The notes below the pieces were generated by a model. That model did not search any database. It was not told the DNA's origin and saw nothing but the letters and a program-made list of their open reading frames with translations. A stretch of 64,000 nt of DNA from Platerodrilus igneus (Eukaryota; Arthropoda; Insecta; Coleoptera; Lycidae): NCBI GenBank assembly GCA_036346225.1, contig JARFIW010000831.1:2542001-2606000 (forward strand). The letters run 5' to 3'. This document shows, piece by piece, positions 12,293 to 23,757 of this stretch. The position numbers and the translations under genes were made by a program. Positions within the stretch are counted from its first letter, which is position 1. Each line of letters begins with the position of its first letter.

Positions 12293-12352
12293 TCGAAGGT
12301 TTATAATGAACATGCTTATATATAAATCTAATGTAAGCAAAGGAATATGTAG

Positions 12353-12358
12353 AATAAA
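12353..12358 (+). promoter_or_regulatory. AATAAA polyadenylation signal of sulfakinin
   Basis: A canonical AATAAA lies about 60 bp after the sulfakinin stop codon on the same strand, the expected distance for a short 3' untranslated region. Confidence 0.7.
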
Positions 12359-12991
12359 GTTTTCATAACCGAAAATTTTAAGTTTGTTAATACCTAAGGA
12401 AATCGAATAAACAACAAACGCCTAATTCATATAGTTTCAATACAAAAATAGAAAGTAAGATAGATATTTCACAAAAAAGTTTGTAACGGTTATAATTTCC
12501 CGCATAGCTAGTACATTGACCTCGACACATTCGAAAACAGTAACATATGTTATTTTTTAGACACAAAAATCTCTGGTCCACCTCAATAACTAAGAATGTG
12601 GAACTCCAGAATATCTACAAGCAATGTACGTATTTATGGTACGTCATTTATGTTTATACAAATACCAATTTCATCCCGACATATACAAAATAGCTATCTC
12701 CCAAATCTAGGAAATTATATACATAACCAAAAATTATTCTTACGAAAATGTGAAAATGATACAGTTTCTATACTCTTAATACGCATTTTATATACAAACA
12801 TCTAACTAGATTACCAAGGCGTGGTAAACAATTAAATTAGGACATAAAAAAGAAATACATACACCTTGATGTTCTATTATGAGTCATGTTGTTCTGGAGA
12901 AGTCCACATAAAAACGAGTTTAAGTATACAAATCAAGCTAATATTTGCATAGCCATTAACCAAACAAATTTTATTGCTCCATAAAGGGAAG

Positions 12992-13140
12992 AAAGCAATC
13001 GATGCTATTAGTGATATATGCTCCATAAAGGGAAAAAACATCCATTGACCGGTTTCGACATATTCCGCCTCATCAGAATGGAATAGTTATTGACACCCTT
13101 ATAAAGCAATCAAAGCTATTTGTGATATGAGCTCAAAGAA
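12992..13140. repeat. Direct repeats around the hammerhead ribozyme
   Basis: AAAGCAATCGATGCTATTAG starts near 12992 and AAAGCAATCAAAGCTATTTG near 13103, about 111 bp apart, each followed by TGATAT and a GCTC word. TGCTCCATAAAGGGAA also occurs twice, near 12978 and 13019. The ribozyme sits between them, which suggests the remains of a tandemly repeated ribozyme-bearing element. Confidence 0.5.
13041..13082 (-). ncRNA. Hammerhead ribozyme, minimal type I
   Basis: The minus strand reads TCCATT (stem I), CTGATGA (core), GGCG-GAATA-TGTC (four-pair stem II with G-U pairs and a five-base loop), GAAA (core), CCGG (tiny stem III), TC, then AATGGA, which pairs perfectly with TCCATT over six bases. All invariant hammerhead positions are present, including the GUC cleavage triplet. 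Self-cleavage would fall after the C of GTC. Very short stem III is typical of ribozymes in Penelope-like and retrozyme-type repeats, which tend to act as dimers. No Penelope protein lies nearby. Activity is inferred from pairing. Confidence 0.8.
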
Positions 13141-14107
13141 ACCTTTGTATGATGGTAAGAGGATAATAAAAGCGTCATCAGGTTGCAAACACCACTAAAT
13201 CGTAGTAATTTCCATTATCCAGCAGTCACAGAATCTCCTAACTAAATAAAAAAAAACACTTCTAAAGCTATTTAAGTGGATAGAACTAAATTTTCTCCGA
13301 CTCGAATAAATTTGTATATTAAACGTTACGAAAAATTTTCTAGAATACAAACATTTACAGATAATATTAATAATAAACAAAAATGAAAATTAGCACAAAG
13401 CAAATCACAAAAAATATATAAAGGGTTCGCCAAAGTATTAACTTATACTTGACATATGCTAACATTGACCTTTCAGGGTCAAGTACTCTTCCTTTAAAAT
13501 TATTACTTTAAAAATATACTTTTAAACACAAAGTACGTGAAAATTGCTCTTCGTTATAAATAATTTCATAAATAATTATTTGAATTAATTATATCGTACA
13601 ATTACCGGAATTTCACACTAATATCATCGAATACTCAATGCACTTTTCCAATGGTCCTTTATAGAGAAACATAAAACTTAAAAGCTAATCTGATCTTGAT
13701 TACAGTAGTCTTGAATTATGTCTAGTTAAACAGCTTCCAAACACACGTTTATTTCTAAGATTGATCTCCAAACCAAAATACTGACACCAAGTTTAAATCT
13801 AAAACCTAATTAGCAACAACTGTCATTACAACAGCACCAAACCAAATAGGTTAGATTAATTTCCTACATAACTAGTAGATTGACCTCGACACAATATTGC
13901 ATTCTGCTATTCGAAAATAATAACATGTGTTATTTTTTAGATACAGAAATCGCTTGTCCACCTAAATAACTAAGAACGTGAAACTAAAGAATATTTACAG
14001 GCAATGTGCGTACTTATGGTGCATCATTTATGTTTATAGAAAGTTTAAATTCAAAACCTAATCAGCAACAACTTTTATTACAACAGCACCAAACCAAATA
14101 GATTAGA

Positions 14108-15053
14108 ACTAATACTCGCAGTAAAGTTAGAAATGATTCAATTAAGTTATGAAAGCATTAATAATCGAAGAAATATTTGCATTAATATTTAAACTTTCAA
14201 TTGAAACCTATTTTGAAATCTTAAGTCGTACCTAGAGTGATACTCAAAGTTGTATTTAGAATCGCATTTAGAGTGTACTCAAAACCCTAAAACAATCCTC
14301 ATTACCAAAATAATTCAAGCATGCAAATTTTACTTACGATTTTAAATAGACAAAGTCAAACTTACTTAAACTACACTTTTCAAATAAAATATTTTTATTC
14401 GTTAAATGTTCACTGGTTTACCAAAATTGCAACAATTATCCTTCCAAAGTGTATCTACTCTTATTTATTGTGCTTAATTTAGATTTTAAGCATTTGCTCC
14501 TAGAAGTTCTCATTCCATGCCTCGTGCTAAACTTGATAAATGACACGTACGCCCTGTCCAATGAGCAACCTACTTTTTCAAAACACAGGATTCTATTCGT
14601 TGAAAGCATTTATTATTGCTAGTACGACATCATTATCATATGTAAATTCCAGGAATGTTAATTTTCTACTAATTTGTAATCTCACCAAATGTAAATAACA
14701 AATTTGTTCTATATCGTGTTGGTTTTATACTGCAAAATTGACTAGTCTACGTGACAATTTGGTAGTAGCACATTTACATTAAGAATTTGAGCCTCCGCAT
14801 AATCTTAGCATTTGGGTAACTTTTTATACATTTCTACAATTTTCAACTCGAATAAATGCGTCTATCCCAATAATAACTTTCGATGTTAAAACAATGAAAA
14901 TTGTGAACAAGCCGTTTATCAATTTCACTAATATAAAACGCCTTTTTCAAATAGTGAGCGCTCTTAATAAAAGGTTGTTCCTTTATAATTAACTACTGTG
15001 AGTTTGGATTTAGCCCTTATAAACTAAGATAGTGTCCTTTTCTCAGCATTATT

Positions 15054-15057
<4 letters not shown>
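14108..15057. other. AT-rich DNA, nothing recognised
   Basis: No coding frame, structured RNA or mobile-element signature was seen. The sequence consists of AT-rich unique-looking DNA. Confidence 0.4.

Positions 15058-15108
<51 letters not shown>
15058..15108. repeat. (AT)n microsatellite
   Basis: About 25 uninterrupted AT units. TGTTGTGGATTC follows immediately, which could be the TG start of an LTR inserted into the repeat, but no matching end was found. Confidence 0.85.
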
Positions 15109-15114
<6 letters not shown>

Positions 15115-17407
15115 GGATTCAAAGGGGTAAAGAGGTATATACAATAAAATTTCAACAACCATGTATATAAAAAAGAGCAAATTATGTACGCACAAGATTA
15201 ATTTAATTCATTTAGTGAAAACGGACGAGTATTAAGGTACTTTTATATTTAATAATTGGAATATTAGGATTACATAAAAGAAGAAAGCTTTAAAGCATAT
15301 AGAAGTTCAAGGATTCGCATAATTAACCATAATTTATTTTAATCAAACACATATAAGCATATGGGAGCGTGCTTGCGTAAGAAAATCAATAATTTCCAAG
15401 GCAAATGTATTCGTTGTAAAAGCCAACGTCAGTTTTATCAGATACGAAGAAGTAGAAAATCGAGGAATTGTTATTTTCAAACGGTAGATAATTAACAGGA
15501 ACACCTGCTTGTTAAAGGTTACATTCACAGAATTTTTATATACGTTAAGATAAGGTTTCAAAGAAATTGTTTTCAACCGTCAGTTTGTACAAACAGCTAG
15601 GGTAACAAACATCTTAAGGAGAGAGTAAAATGAACAATCGGTAATATACATCAGATAGGGATAAATATAGAGCAGCGTTTGGATTGAAAGTCACATAAGA
15701 CATACACGTGCAGTGGATGTAAGACGTCGAAAATATCGACTTTCTGTAACTCAAGTGGGGTTCGAAAGCAGACAGCGAACTTGTATAAAATAAGGATAAA
15801 TAGCGCTTAGGAGGAGTTTGGTGACGACAAAAACTTTGTTATTGGTCGAAAGTCAACAGTTTTAAAACGAACGCACACGCGAAGGTAGAAAACGAATTCG
15901 ATATATACAGCACGTAGGACGGGAGAAATTTTTCGAATTTAGAGACGGTTATGCTCAAAATTTTTAGAAATCGTTTCGAAAATAAGCTTTCCACGCGAAA
16001 CAGATTCCACTAGAGGGGTTTGGAAGAATATAAATGCCCAAACAGAGTTATTAAGCTCTCTCCTCTCTTTTACTTCGATCAAGTGCTGAATACTGATTCA
16101 GACCACAATAATAATAAAGCTTTTGTGAGTATTTGTGTATGTGTAGTAATGTTACCGTGAATATAGTAGTTGAAAGTATAAAACGGTAGTAGCGGACCTC
16201 TAATTATTAACGTGAAGTACGGGTTAGTGCGTATTAAATAAAAAGGTCCGGCTACTACGATAAAATTTAAATGGATGCATGATATATGGGGATAAGCAGA
16301 ACTGGTAATCAAGTTTGTATGCATGATATAATGGGTATGGAATGGTACTGTGAGACGAGGCAAATAGCTTGCAGAGATACCAGATGGTAGAGGTCTGTGG
16401 ATCCGCCGAGCAGTACAGTAAATGGAAACAACGCCGAGGGGTTTTCTGGTAACCATCGCCGACGGGAATGAAAAATGAAGAATTCTCCAGGTAATTACTT
16501 TGAAATTTCTGTTGTTTTATAAACATTGGTGGAATTTTGTGTTGTGGGGGTGACTTTTGGTGGCATATTTATGGTTGTAGAAACTTATTTTAAAAGATAC
16601 ATGTACTGGACAATTTACTGATGTTGAATATTGAAAAAGGGTGTATTTAGAACATATCAAAATTTTATTCAGGATGTAAATTGAGTTGTAAAGGGTAAAC
16701 GGGTCTGTAAATTTATTTTAATTAATGCAAGGTTTTAAAAAGCATATACAAACAAAACTGGGTTATAATGAGCTCAACATACTCCAGTGTGAAGTCAATA
16801 TAGGGTTATATGTGGAGCCCATCTACTCATATTTAATCAAATTTGTTTAAAATCATTATAAAAACCAAGGACTTTGAAACATACAATATATTGAGCTGAT
16901 AATTATTGTAGCTAACTGTTTGGAAACATGAATAAATATATTTCATCTGTTAATAGGTATAAATAAAAGGTTGTATAATTGTCGTATTATTTTGGTAATT
17001 TTATTTAATGGTGTGTGAGTGGGAAACAGGTATGAATGTAAAATTATGTATTCAAGAAGAGGCCGATTGCTGAGCTAGCCAGGGAAGCAGAAGAAATTCG
17101 AAGGCGTTCCTAAGAAAAGGGTAAGGAATATTTTCTTTAAAAAATTTTTTTTAGAAAATTTTATATTGGGAAAATTTGTGAGGCCTGAGTATTTAGTAGA
17201 AGCTTAGCAGAAGGTTGCACGGCAATTTTATGACGCCCAAAACGATGGGGCACAAATTTTGGTGACTTCCACGGCAAATTTTATGACGCCCAATTCGTGG
17301 GGCTCGAATGACTTTTAGGAGCTGATGCGAGTAATCCAGAGACTGTCCCAACTTCCACGGCACTTTCATGACGCCCAAACGATGGGGCACGAATTTTGAC
17401 TTCTACG
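15109..17407 (+). mobile_element. Possible LTR and leader of an LTR retrotransposon
   Basis: A TATA-like AATATAAATGCCC near 16030 is followed by a pyrimidine-rich stretch (CTCTCTCCTCTC), a core-promoter layout seen in LTRs. At 17218-17397 come three copies of a leader-like motif containing TGACGCCCAA and CG(A)TGGGGC, reminiscent of sequences just downstream of gypsy-type LTRs. The boundaries, a target duplication and any gag or pol are not seen. Minus-strand frames at 16079-16526 have no recognised family. This is a tentative call. Confidence 0.35.
17218..17397 (+). repeat. Triplicated primer-binding-site-like motif
   Basis: Copies at about 17218-17259, 17271-17310 and 17357-17397 share CACGGCA, TTT(T/C)ATGACGCCCAA, then CGATGGGGCAC or CGTGGGGCTC and GAATT/AATTT. 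The third is separated from the second by about 46 bp of other sequence. Spacing is irregular, so this is a local array of short repeats rather than a satellite. Confidence 0.7.
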
Positions 17408-17436
17408 AAAATATATATATATATATATATATATAT
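17408..17436. repeat. (AT)n microsatellite
   Basis: About 14 AT units directly after the third leader-like motif. Confidence 0.8.
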
Positions 17437-19538
17437 TACTCATATTTATACCAGGGTAGAAAATTAAATAATCACATCAAATAATTTTAATCACCGTGTA
17501 GAAGCTTTGGGAAAAGGTACGCGTTATTAAAACCGTGAAGCATAAAAATTCATTCGTTTCATTAAAAATAAGGGAGTTAAATTATTTACAAGACGCTTGC
17601 TATAAAAAAGGAAGCAGTATTAAAATGCTCTACGTGTAATTTAATTATTTCGAGTAAAGAAACAAATGGAAATTACGTGCAAAATTTATATTAATTAACT
17701 CAATTTTAAGTAACCGGTATTAAACAAAATGTACAGATAATAATTAATATTTGATTAGGAGTCACTAAAAATTAAAGGGTATTATTTTTAATTGAAGTTA
17801 ATTGAACCATTAGTAACATATAATATAATATGTATAAAAGCTAGTAAAAACCCAATAATATTCAGATCGTAGAAGTATTATGTTTGAACACCTGCGTATT
17901 TTTAAATGTTTTATGTTCTGCGTAAAATTTGCAGATAACAAATGGTTACAGAGAATGTTGGAGAAACCTTTGCTTAATATTTACGGGAAATGCTAATAAG
18001 GTGGGTTATTTCACAAGTCCACATGGATTGAGAATAACCGATACTAAAGAATATAGATTTGTACCACTCGGAACAGGGTAGATAGAGACAGATAATATGC
18101 GCAAGACAGAGACACATATAGTAAAAGGCGTGAGTTGAGCAACGTCACTGGATTGCGATTGGTTGAAAATAAGAGACAAACTTGAGAGGTAAAAATAACA
18201 TTTCTGTATAAAAATTAATTAGTTATTCCCAGACGTTGCGAGCCGTGTCGAAATTTCTGAGATTTAACTGGTGCGAGTGCAAATTTAATAAGAACCGACG
18301 CACAGGCGGTCGAGATGGGAACATAGTATACGAAATTCTAGAAACTGGCCGTTTTGGGGACAAAACCGACAGACCGGCTAACCACTATATATACCCGGGT
18401 TAATATGAGTTTCTCTCTCTTAGATTTTCGATTTGATTCAATGCGTTAAACAGTGCTTTTTAGTTTTCCGATTTTGACAGAATAATTTAAACAGTTTGCT
18501 CGTATATTTTGGTGATTTAAAACAGTTTGTTCTTTACGTGCTACAATGAATGTAATTTAGTGCACTTAGAAAAGAAGATACAAGGTAATAAAGTCTAGTA
18601 TCACTGTACCAATTAGTCAAATTTGCAACGACAAATGAATACACAAAAGTAGGCAGTTTTGGCGTATATTTGTGAAAGAAGTATGAATTTCTTTGCTATT
18701 TTTCGGGGGTGTTAATAATTAAATGATTCGTAAACGTGTCTGGATCCACTAAACAAGCTTCAGATATACACAAATGAGTTCCGGAAAAGCACTGAAACAA
18801 CTTTAGATGAATGGTGGTGTAGAAAATTTTAAAGGCGACCAGCAATACGAGGACCTAAACATAACCCAGTTGGATTGGTGTGATTAACAGAGGACGATAT
18901 ACATTGGGGCCACGAGTGCATTAACCTTCAGGTAACTTATGCTTTGTTGTTCGATTTTTGATGTTTGGTGTGTGTTAAATAACTTTATAATTTGTTTACT
19001 TAAAATGGACAGTAATGAATGTGTACTAACAACAAATTTTTAACTTTAAGGTGAAATTTTCTTGTTTAAGTAGAAAGGAGTATTTAGTATTGATGTTCTG
19101 GATTATGATGAAAATTTGGGTATGTCTTTGAGCTCAATTAGACGAACCTGGTTAATTAACGTAAAGGGGTGGTAGATGCTCCCTTTGTACTCAGACTCAG
19201 GTCTGCATATATTGTTATATTAATTAGTAGGCATCCTACAAGGACTTTAATTCTGGATGCACATTAAAATGATAACAAATTTAATCTTGAAATTTTCTGA
19301 TACTGAAATTTATGCTGAATTTTAATTTTGAAATTTTAATGTATTGTGAATATTGATGTAAATAGAGTTAACGTTGATGTTTGTGGTAGGAATGTGTTTG
19401 TTTTTTTTTTTTAATGAGGATGAAGGTTTAACTAGGTGAGCAGCCGAGGCGGAAAAAAGATAAAGAGGCGATTAACAGAAGAAAGTCAACGGACCAGTTA
19501 AGTTAATAGCTTTTGTAGGTTTTGCAGCATTCTATATA
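17437..19538. other. Intergenic DNA with an LTR-promoter-like block
   Basis: No protein recognised. At 18240-18440 a GC-richer block ends in a TATA-like ACTATATATACCCGGG followed by a CTCTCTCTTAG stretch, similar in layout to the block near 16030, so it may be another LTR. TTGGGGCCACGAG near 18885 could be its leader. Neither end could be fixed. Confidence 0.35.
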
Positions 19539-19898
19539 CAGGGTGTCCCATGTTATCGTATACATGCAATATCTCCCTTATTTGAAAAGATTTAAAAAAA
19601 ATTAAAAAACATTTTTCAATGGCACACCAAAACTTTTCTAATAACATATTGAAAACTAACATTGGCCTTTACAACCTCTTGGAAACCACCCCCAACTTTT
19701 TATTATTAAATTGCACCCCCTGTATATTTTCATCAAAAATGAATTGCCATTATATTGTGAATACGATGACATATCACATTTAGTAGTTTTTATTTACTAA
19801 TACCAAAAAAATTAACAATTTATGTTTTATAAATTACATGTATTAACATAATGGAAACAATAACAAAAAAATAAAACTCTTTTATTCGTTTTAATAAA

Positions 19899-20283
19899 TT
19901 AAAGTAAATGTTCAAAATTATTTCCTGCCGATTCTACGCAGGCTTCAAAACGTGCTAGAAGCGCTCTTGTGCACGCAGCGTGAATCATAGCTGGTGTAAT
20001 GCTACGGCATGCTTCACGAATACTTTCTTTAAGACCATCTAAATCTACAGGTTGTACTTGATAAACTAATTGTTTTATATAGCCCCAGCAAAAATAGTCC
20101 AGTGGTGTGAGGTCTGGTGATCGAGCCGGCCAAGCTATCGGTCCATAAGTACCAATCCATCTGTTTGAAAATTGTTGATTTAAATATTCAGCAACAACGT
20201 GTGCATTATGAGGTGGAGCACCGTCTTGTTCCCAAATAAGTGTATTTCGTTTTGCCAAAGGAATGTCCTCCATAAGCTCAGGT
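19899..20283 (-). pseudogene. mariner transposase, C-terminal half
   Basis: The frame reads MEDIPLAKRNTLIWEQDGAPPHNAHVV, then RWIGTYGPIAWPARSPDLTPLDYFCWGYIK, ending EACVESAGNNFEHLL and a stop. QDGAPPH carries the second catalytic aspartate. The third acidic residue is most likely the Asp of PLDYF, 41 residues later, giving DD41D spacing as in the rosa/visitor-type branch rather than the DD34D of classical mariners. It continues directly from the N-terminal part at 22481-23170: removing the insertion restores LP-E-LMEDIP in frame. The internal Met is therefore not a true start. Apart from the insertion this half looks undamaged. Confidence 0.88.
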
Positions 20284-22480
20284 TGAAACTTAAGTGAAAC
20301 TTATAATTTTTTCTTTATTTAATTTAATTATGGAGTGAGTCAATTAGTGAACAAAACCTCGGTGGACCCACGAGCTTTACTATATTTGCGGCTTAGCCTG
20401 GGAATTACCCCAAGGGTGAGCAATGAGTTTGGGCGTGGATATAGGGTAGGCTCGACTACAAACGGAAACAAAAAAAAGGGGAATGAGCGCCACTGCATCT
20501 ATATAGACAATAAATAAAACTAAAGTATCCTACAGGAAGACGCAGAAACCTATAGGATATAATGATTATCAAAAAGCATACAAATTAAAATAAGCAATAC
20601 CTCTGGAAACCTCTTGGACCTCTGCTCCAGCTTCTGCGATGTCGGACCTGCAAGAAAATGTCACACAAAAAAATAAAATATAAGACACTGTTTGTGTCTT
20701 ACGACAACAAAATATTTCGGTCTTTATAGATCGACTGTCTTGAATTCAAAATCTCAACAACGACACCTTACCTATGAAAATATTCTCTACTGAAAATTAT
20801 TTACTCTGTTTCTATTATCTAATACTGTATCAACTTTTTTTCAAGTTCCACATTCAAAATTTTGTTTATCTAATTTGGATATTATTAATTTCAATTAGTG
20901 AAATAAAAAGACGAAAGATTTAGATCAAAGTATAATTTAAATGTAATTCTCTTTTGTTGCAAAAATTATTTATAAAAAAATTTGATAATCAATATAAAAT
21001 AAGTTTCAAAAATCTCTGAATTTGTTTCTCTACATAGAGAAATCTTAACATTTATAAATTATTTAATACAGTCGGTTCTTAAACATCCATAAAACAGATC
21101 TGTTCTGGCTTACAAAAATTCTCTAAAGAACTTATTACACAAAAAGTTCATATGGCTCAAACATTGTATGAAATTAGAGAAAGTCAGTTCAACATATGTT
21201 AGAAGCAGCATTGATATTTTACTAATCACATAGCATATTGTAAGTAAACATCTTTCAATCAGAAGTGAACTTTATACTTATTTTTCTCAATTCACATGTG
21301 CATTACTTACGTGCTTTGAATAACACTTTAATTTAATTAATCTAAAAGTTCAAAAATTCCTCTTATGAAAAAATTTAGTTCTGAACAAAAAGTATTTGAC
21401 CTATTAAGTTTCTAGGATATAATTCTCAAACTGATTTTTATGTGGAATTTAAGCGTAAACATATCTTGCAAAAAAATTTAACAATAACATTCTTTAACAA
21501 AAGTTTCCTATAATTTGGAAAACGTTAAATCAAAGCTTTGAACGTAATTAATACGTAAAATTAATTCTCTCAATAAATAGTTTTATAAGTACCTGAATGG
21601 TTTTGTTTTAACTACTCGACGGTGATGCTGGTAAATGCGCTAGACCAACCAAAACACATAATACTCCATCTTACTGAAGTTTAAAAAGGTACGAAATTGG
21701 CATTTACTAGATGCAGCCCCTCGGACAGCTTCAAAACGAGTGATCCCACAATACATAACCAAGTTCCAATCACATTACTTGGAATTCTGCTTGAAATGTA
21801 AACGATTTAAATTTTCAATTCTACCATACTCAAACGTGTTTCCTTAAAATTCTGTTCTTCATACAAACATACTTAAAGGTGTCTACCTAAATGTGCTAGG
21901 GAAATTAAACCATCTATTAGTTTTATATAATGCAGTTTTATTACACAAATCTCACCATTAACAGACCTCTATCATCACGTGTTGTTACTGTTGCTCTTGG
22001 TTGTCAGGGCGGCATCGCCAGAGCTCTTTTGCAATGCCTCCGCACGGCAACCACTACCCCCTCTTCGATGCTAGAGCAATTCTAAGCTCCCACTTGCAGC
22101 AAAAGTTCTGCATCTTCAAACGAAGCGTACCTCCTCGTAGTTGCTTGCAAGATGGCTGCGTTCGCTTCCTTGTCAACACCTTAGCTATCGCGTCACCTTA
22201 CGCGCAGGCGTTGTGTCTAGCAATTGCACAAGTGGATTTCAGAACGCCTGTAGCTTATGCAACTCAAGTTCCGTTCATGGTATTTGCAGATATCAAAGGC
22301 GTAGGAGTCACTATTAAATACTTCGTATAGGTGAAAATAATGTGAAAAGGAAAGAGATGTTCTTCCTTATAGTAAATTAAACTATTAAACGATTTCACGC
22401 TAAATGACAAATTCGTAAAATAACAACGGCTAGTAATGTTTTTCTTTAGAGATATTTAATGTAACAAAAATTTTGTTACA
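20284..22480 (-). mobile_element. 2.2-kb solo-LTR-like insertion inside the mariner
   Basis: The insertion starts TGAAACTTAAG and ends TTTTGTTACA, and is flanked by AGGT at 20280-20283 and 22481-22484. Deleting it plus one AGGT restores the mariner reading frame exactly, so the boundaries are secure. TG...CA ends and a 4-bp duplication are LTR-retrotransposon hallmarks. On the minus strand it begins TGTAACAAAATTTTTGTTACA, itself a palindrome. A GC-rich promoter-like block (22000-22280, including CAAGATGGC) lies near that end. No gag or pol is encoded. The 109-codon plus frame at 22001-22330 has no family and is probably chance. Confidence 0.7.
20601..20647 (-). other. Candidate 47-nt exon inside the insertion
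   Basis: On the minus strand a good acceptor (TTTTCTTGCAG) precedes 47 bases that end at a donor AGAG|GTATTG. In one frame they read SDIAEAGAEVQEVSR. This could be an exon of a spliced transcript starting in the GC-rich block at 22000-22280, or chance. No flanking exon was found. Confidence 0.25.
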
Positions 22481-23170
22481 AGGTAACGTATTTTGTAGAA
22501 AACGTAAATACCTTTCTCCAGTCAATAAACCTTCATAAAAGTATGGCCCAATCAGATGACCATTAAATAATCCACACCATACATTTATACCCCAAATTGT
22601 TTGAAATCTTGTTTGTTGAACCCAGTGTGGGTTTTCTATCGACCAGTAATGAGAATTGTGTTTATTCACTACTCCGTTGTTGTGGAACCGACTTTCATCG
22701 CTCCAACATATTTGATTTAAAATTTTAGGATTATCATGGATCATAATGTTTATTAATGATATAAATTGTAATCTTCGGTCGAAATCACTAGGTCGTAATC
22801 CTTGAACTAAATGGAGTTTAAATGGATAATATTTGTTTTGCTTCAGTATCCTCTGTACAGTGGTTTTGCTTATTCCTAGCTCTGTAGCTAATTTTCTAAT
22901 GGAATCATTGGGACTGACCACAACATATGCAAGTACATTGATGATATTATTGTTTGTTCTAACTGGTTTTCGGTGTGATGCATGTTGTTTGTTAGGAAAG
23001 AAGCCGGTGCGCATTTTGCGCTCTAATCTTGGAAACGCCATATGAGATACTTGAGGTCTCAAAGGAAAACGTTCATGGTATAAACGAGCAGCTGTTCGAG
23101 CGTTTTTCCTACATTCTCCATAAACCAATAACATATCAATGTATTCGTCTGGACTAAACGTAAACGCCAT
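22481..23170 (-). pseudogene. mariner transposase, N-terminal part
   Basis: From ATG at 23170 the frame reads MAFTFSPDEYIDMLLVYGEC, a helix-turn-helix region (HERFPLRPQVSHMAFPRLER), a second one (SIRKLATELGISKTTVQRIL), then ICWSDESRFHNNGVVNKHN with the first catalytic Asp (WSDE), NVWCGLFNGHLIGPYF and GERYLRFLQNTLP. About 230 residues match the bipartite DNA-binding domain and first half of the catalytic domain of mariner-family transposases. The last residues of this frame run into the insertion and are not native. With 19899-20283 it makes a near full-length transposase of about 350 residues with no other obvious lesion. Confidence 0.9.
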
Positions 23171-23717
23171 TCTTGTAAACCAAGATTAATGACATACTTT
23201 TGAATAATTACTAACGCAAACAACAAATTCATATAACAACTAAATTACACTAATAAAATATGCTTAAAACAATCTGTAAATTCAAAACAATTGATTAATT
23301 TTTTGACACAAGCAGTGTTAATTTCCAAAACAAAAAACACTTTCTACTTTTTCAACATTCAATGACGTTTTTGTAGACTGCAACAACAGTAATCTACGAT
23401 TTTAATATACAATAATTGTTAGATCATTTATAAAACATAAATTGTTAATTTTTTTGGTATTAGTAAATAAAAACTACTAAATGTGATATGTCATCGTATT
23501 CACAATATAATGGCAATTCATTTTTGATGAAATTATACAGGGGGTGCAATTTAATAATAAAAAGTTGGGGGTGGTTTCCAAAAGGTTGTAAAGGCCAATG
23601 TTAGTTTTCAATACGTTATTACAAAGGTATTCGTGTGCCATTGAAAACTGTTTTTTAATTTTTTTTAATCTTTTCAAATAAGGGAGATATTGCATGTATA
23701 CGATAACATGGGACACC

Positions 23718-23720
<3 letters not shown>

Positions 23721-23756
<36 letters not shown>
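23721..23756. repeat. (TA)n microsatellite beside the mariner end
   Basis: About 17 TA units follow the right terminal repeat; the transposon probably inserted into this tract. Confidence 0.85.

Positions 23757-23757
<1 letters not shown>

Larger units (their letters stand above)
12490..14107. repeat. Dispersed direct repeats downstream of sulfakinin
   Basis: The block 12490-12665 recurs at about 13857-14040 in the same orientation, sharing ATTGACCTCGACACA, GTTATTTTTTAGA, AATAACTAAGAA and TTATGGT. A second block, 13793-13856 (AAAACCTAATTAGCAACAAC and ACAGCACCAAACCAAATAG), recurs at 14041-14107, so the second large copy is bracketed by copies of the small one. Divergence is moderate. No protein is encoded; it is probably an unclassified repeat or segmental duplication. 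Confidence 0.55.
19539..23720 (-). mobile_element. mariner-family transposon with 296-bp terminal repeats
   Basis: The element begins CAGGGTGTCCCATGTTATCG at 19539 and ends with its reverse complement at 23720, flanked by TA on both sides (19537-19538 and 23721-23722), the target used by Tc1/mariner elements. The inverted repeats are 19539-19834 and 23426-23720, far longer than the roughly 30 bp of classical mariners. Between them the transposase lies on the minus strand in two pieces, separated by a 2.2-kb solo-LTR-like insertion. It sits in a (TA)n tract. A shorter fold-back relative is at 44341-45539. Confidence 0.9.

Noticed and set aside
22001..22330. 109-codon open frame as a gene
   Set aside because: Cys/Ala-rich chance frame in a GC-rich block inside the LTR-like insertion; no family, and no support from context.
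20277..22480. Host gene fragment captured by the mariner
   Set aside because: Exact AGGT duplications and TG...CA ends, with the transposase frame restored on removal, fit an LTR insertion better than gene capture.
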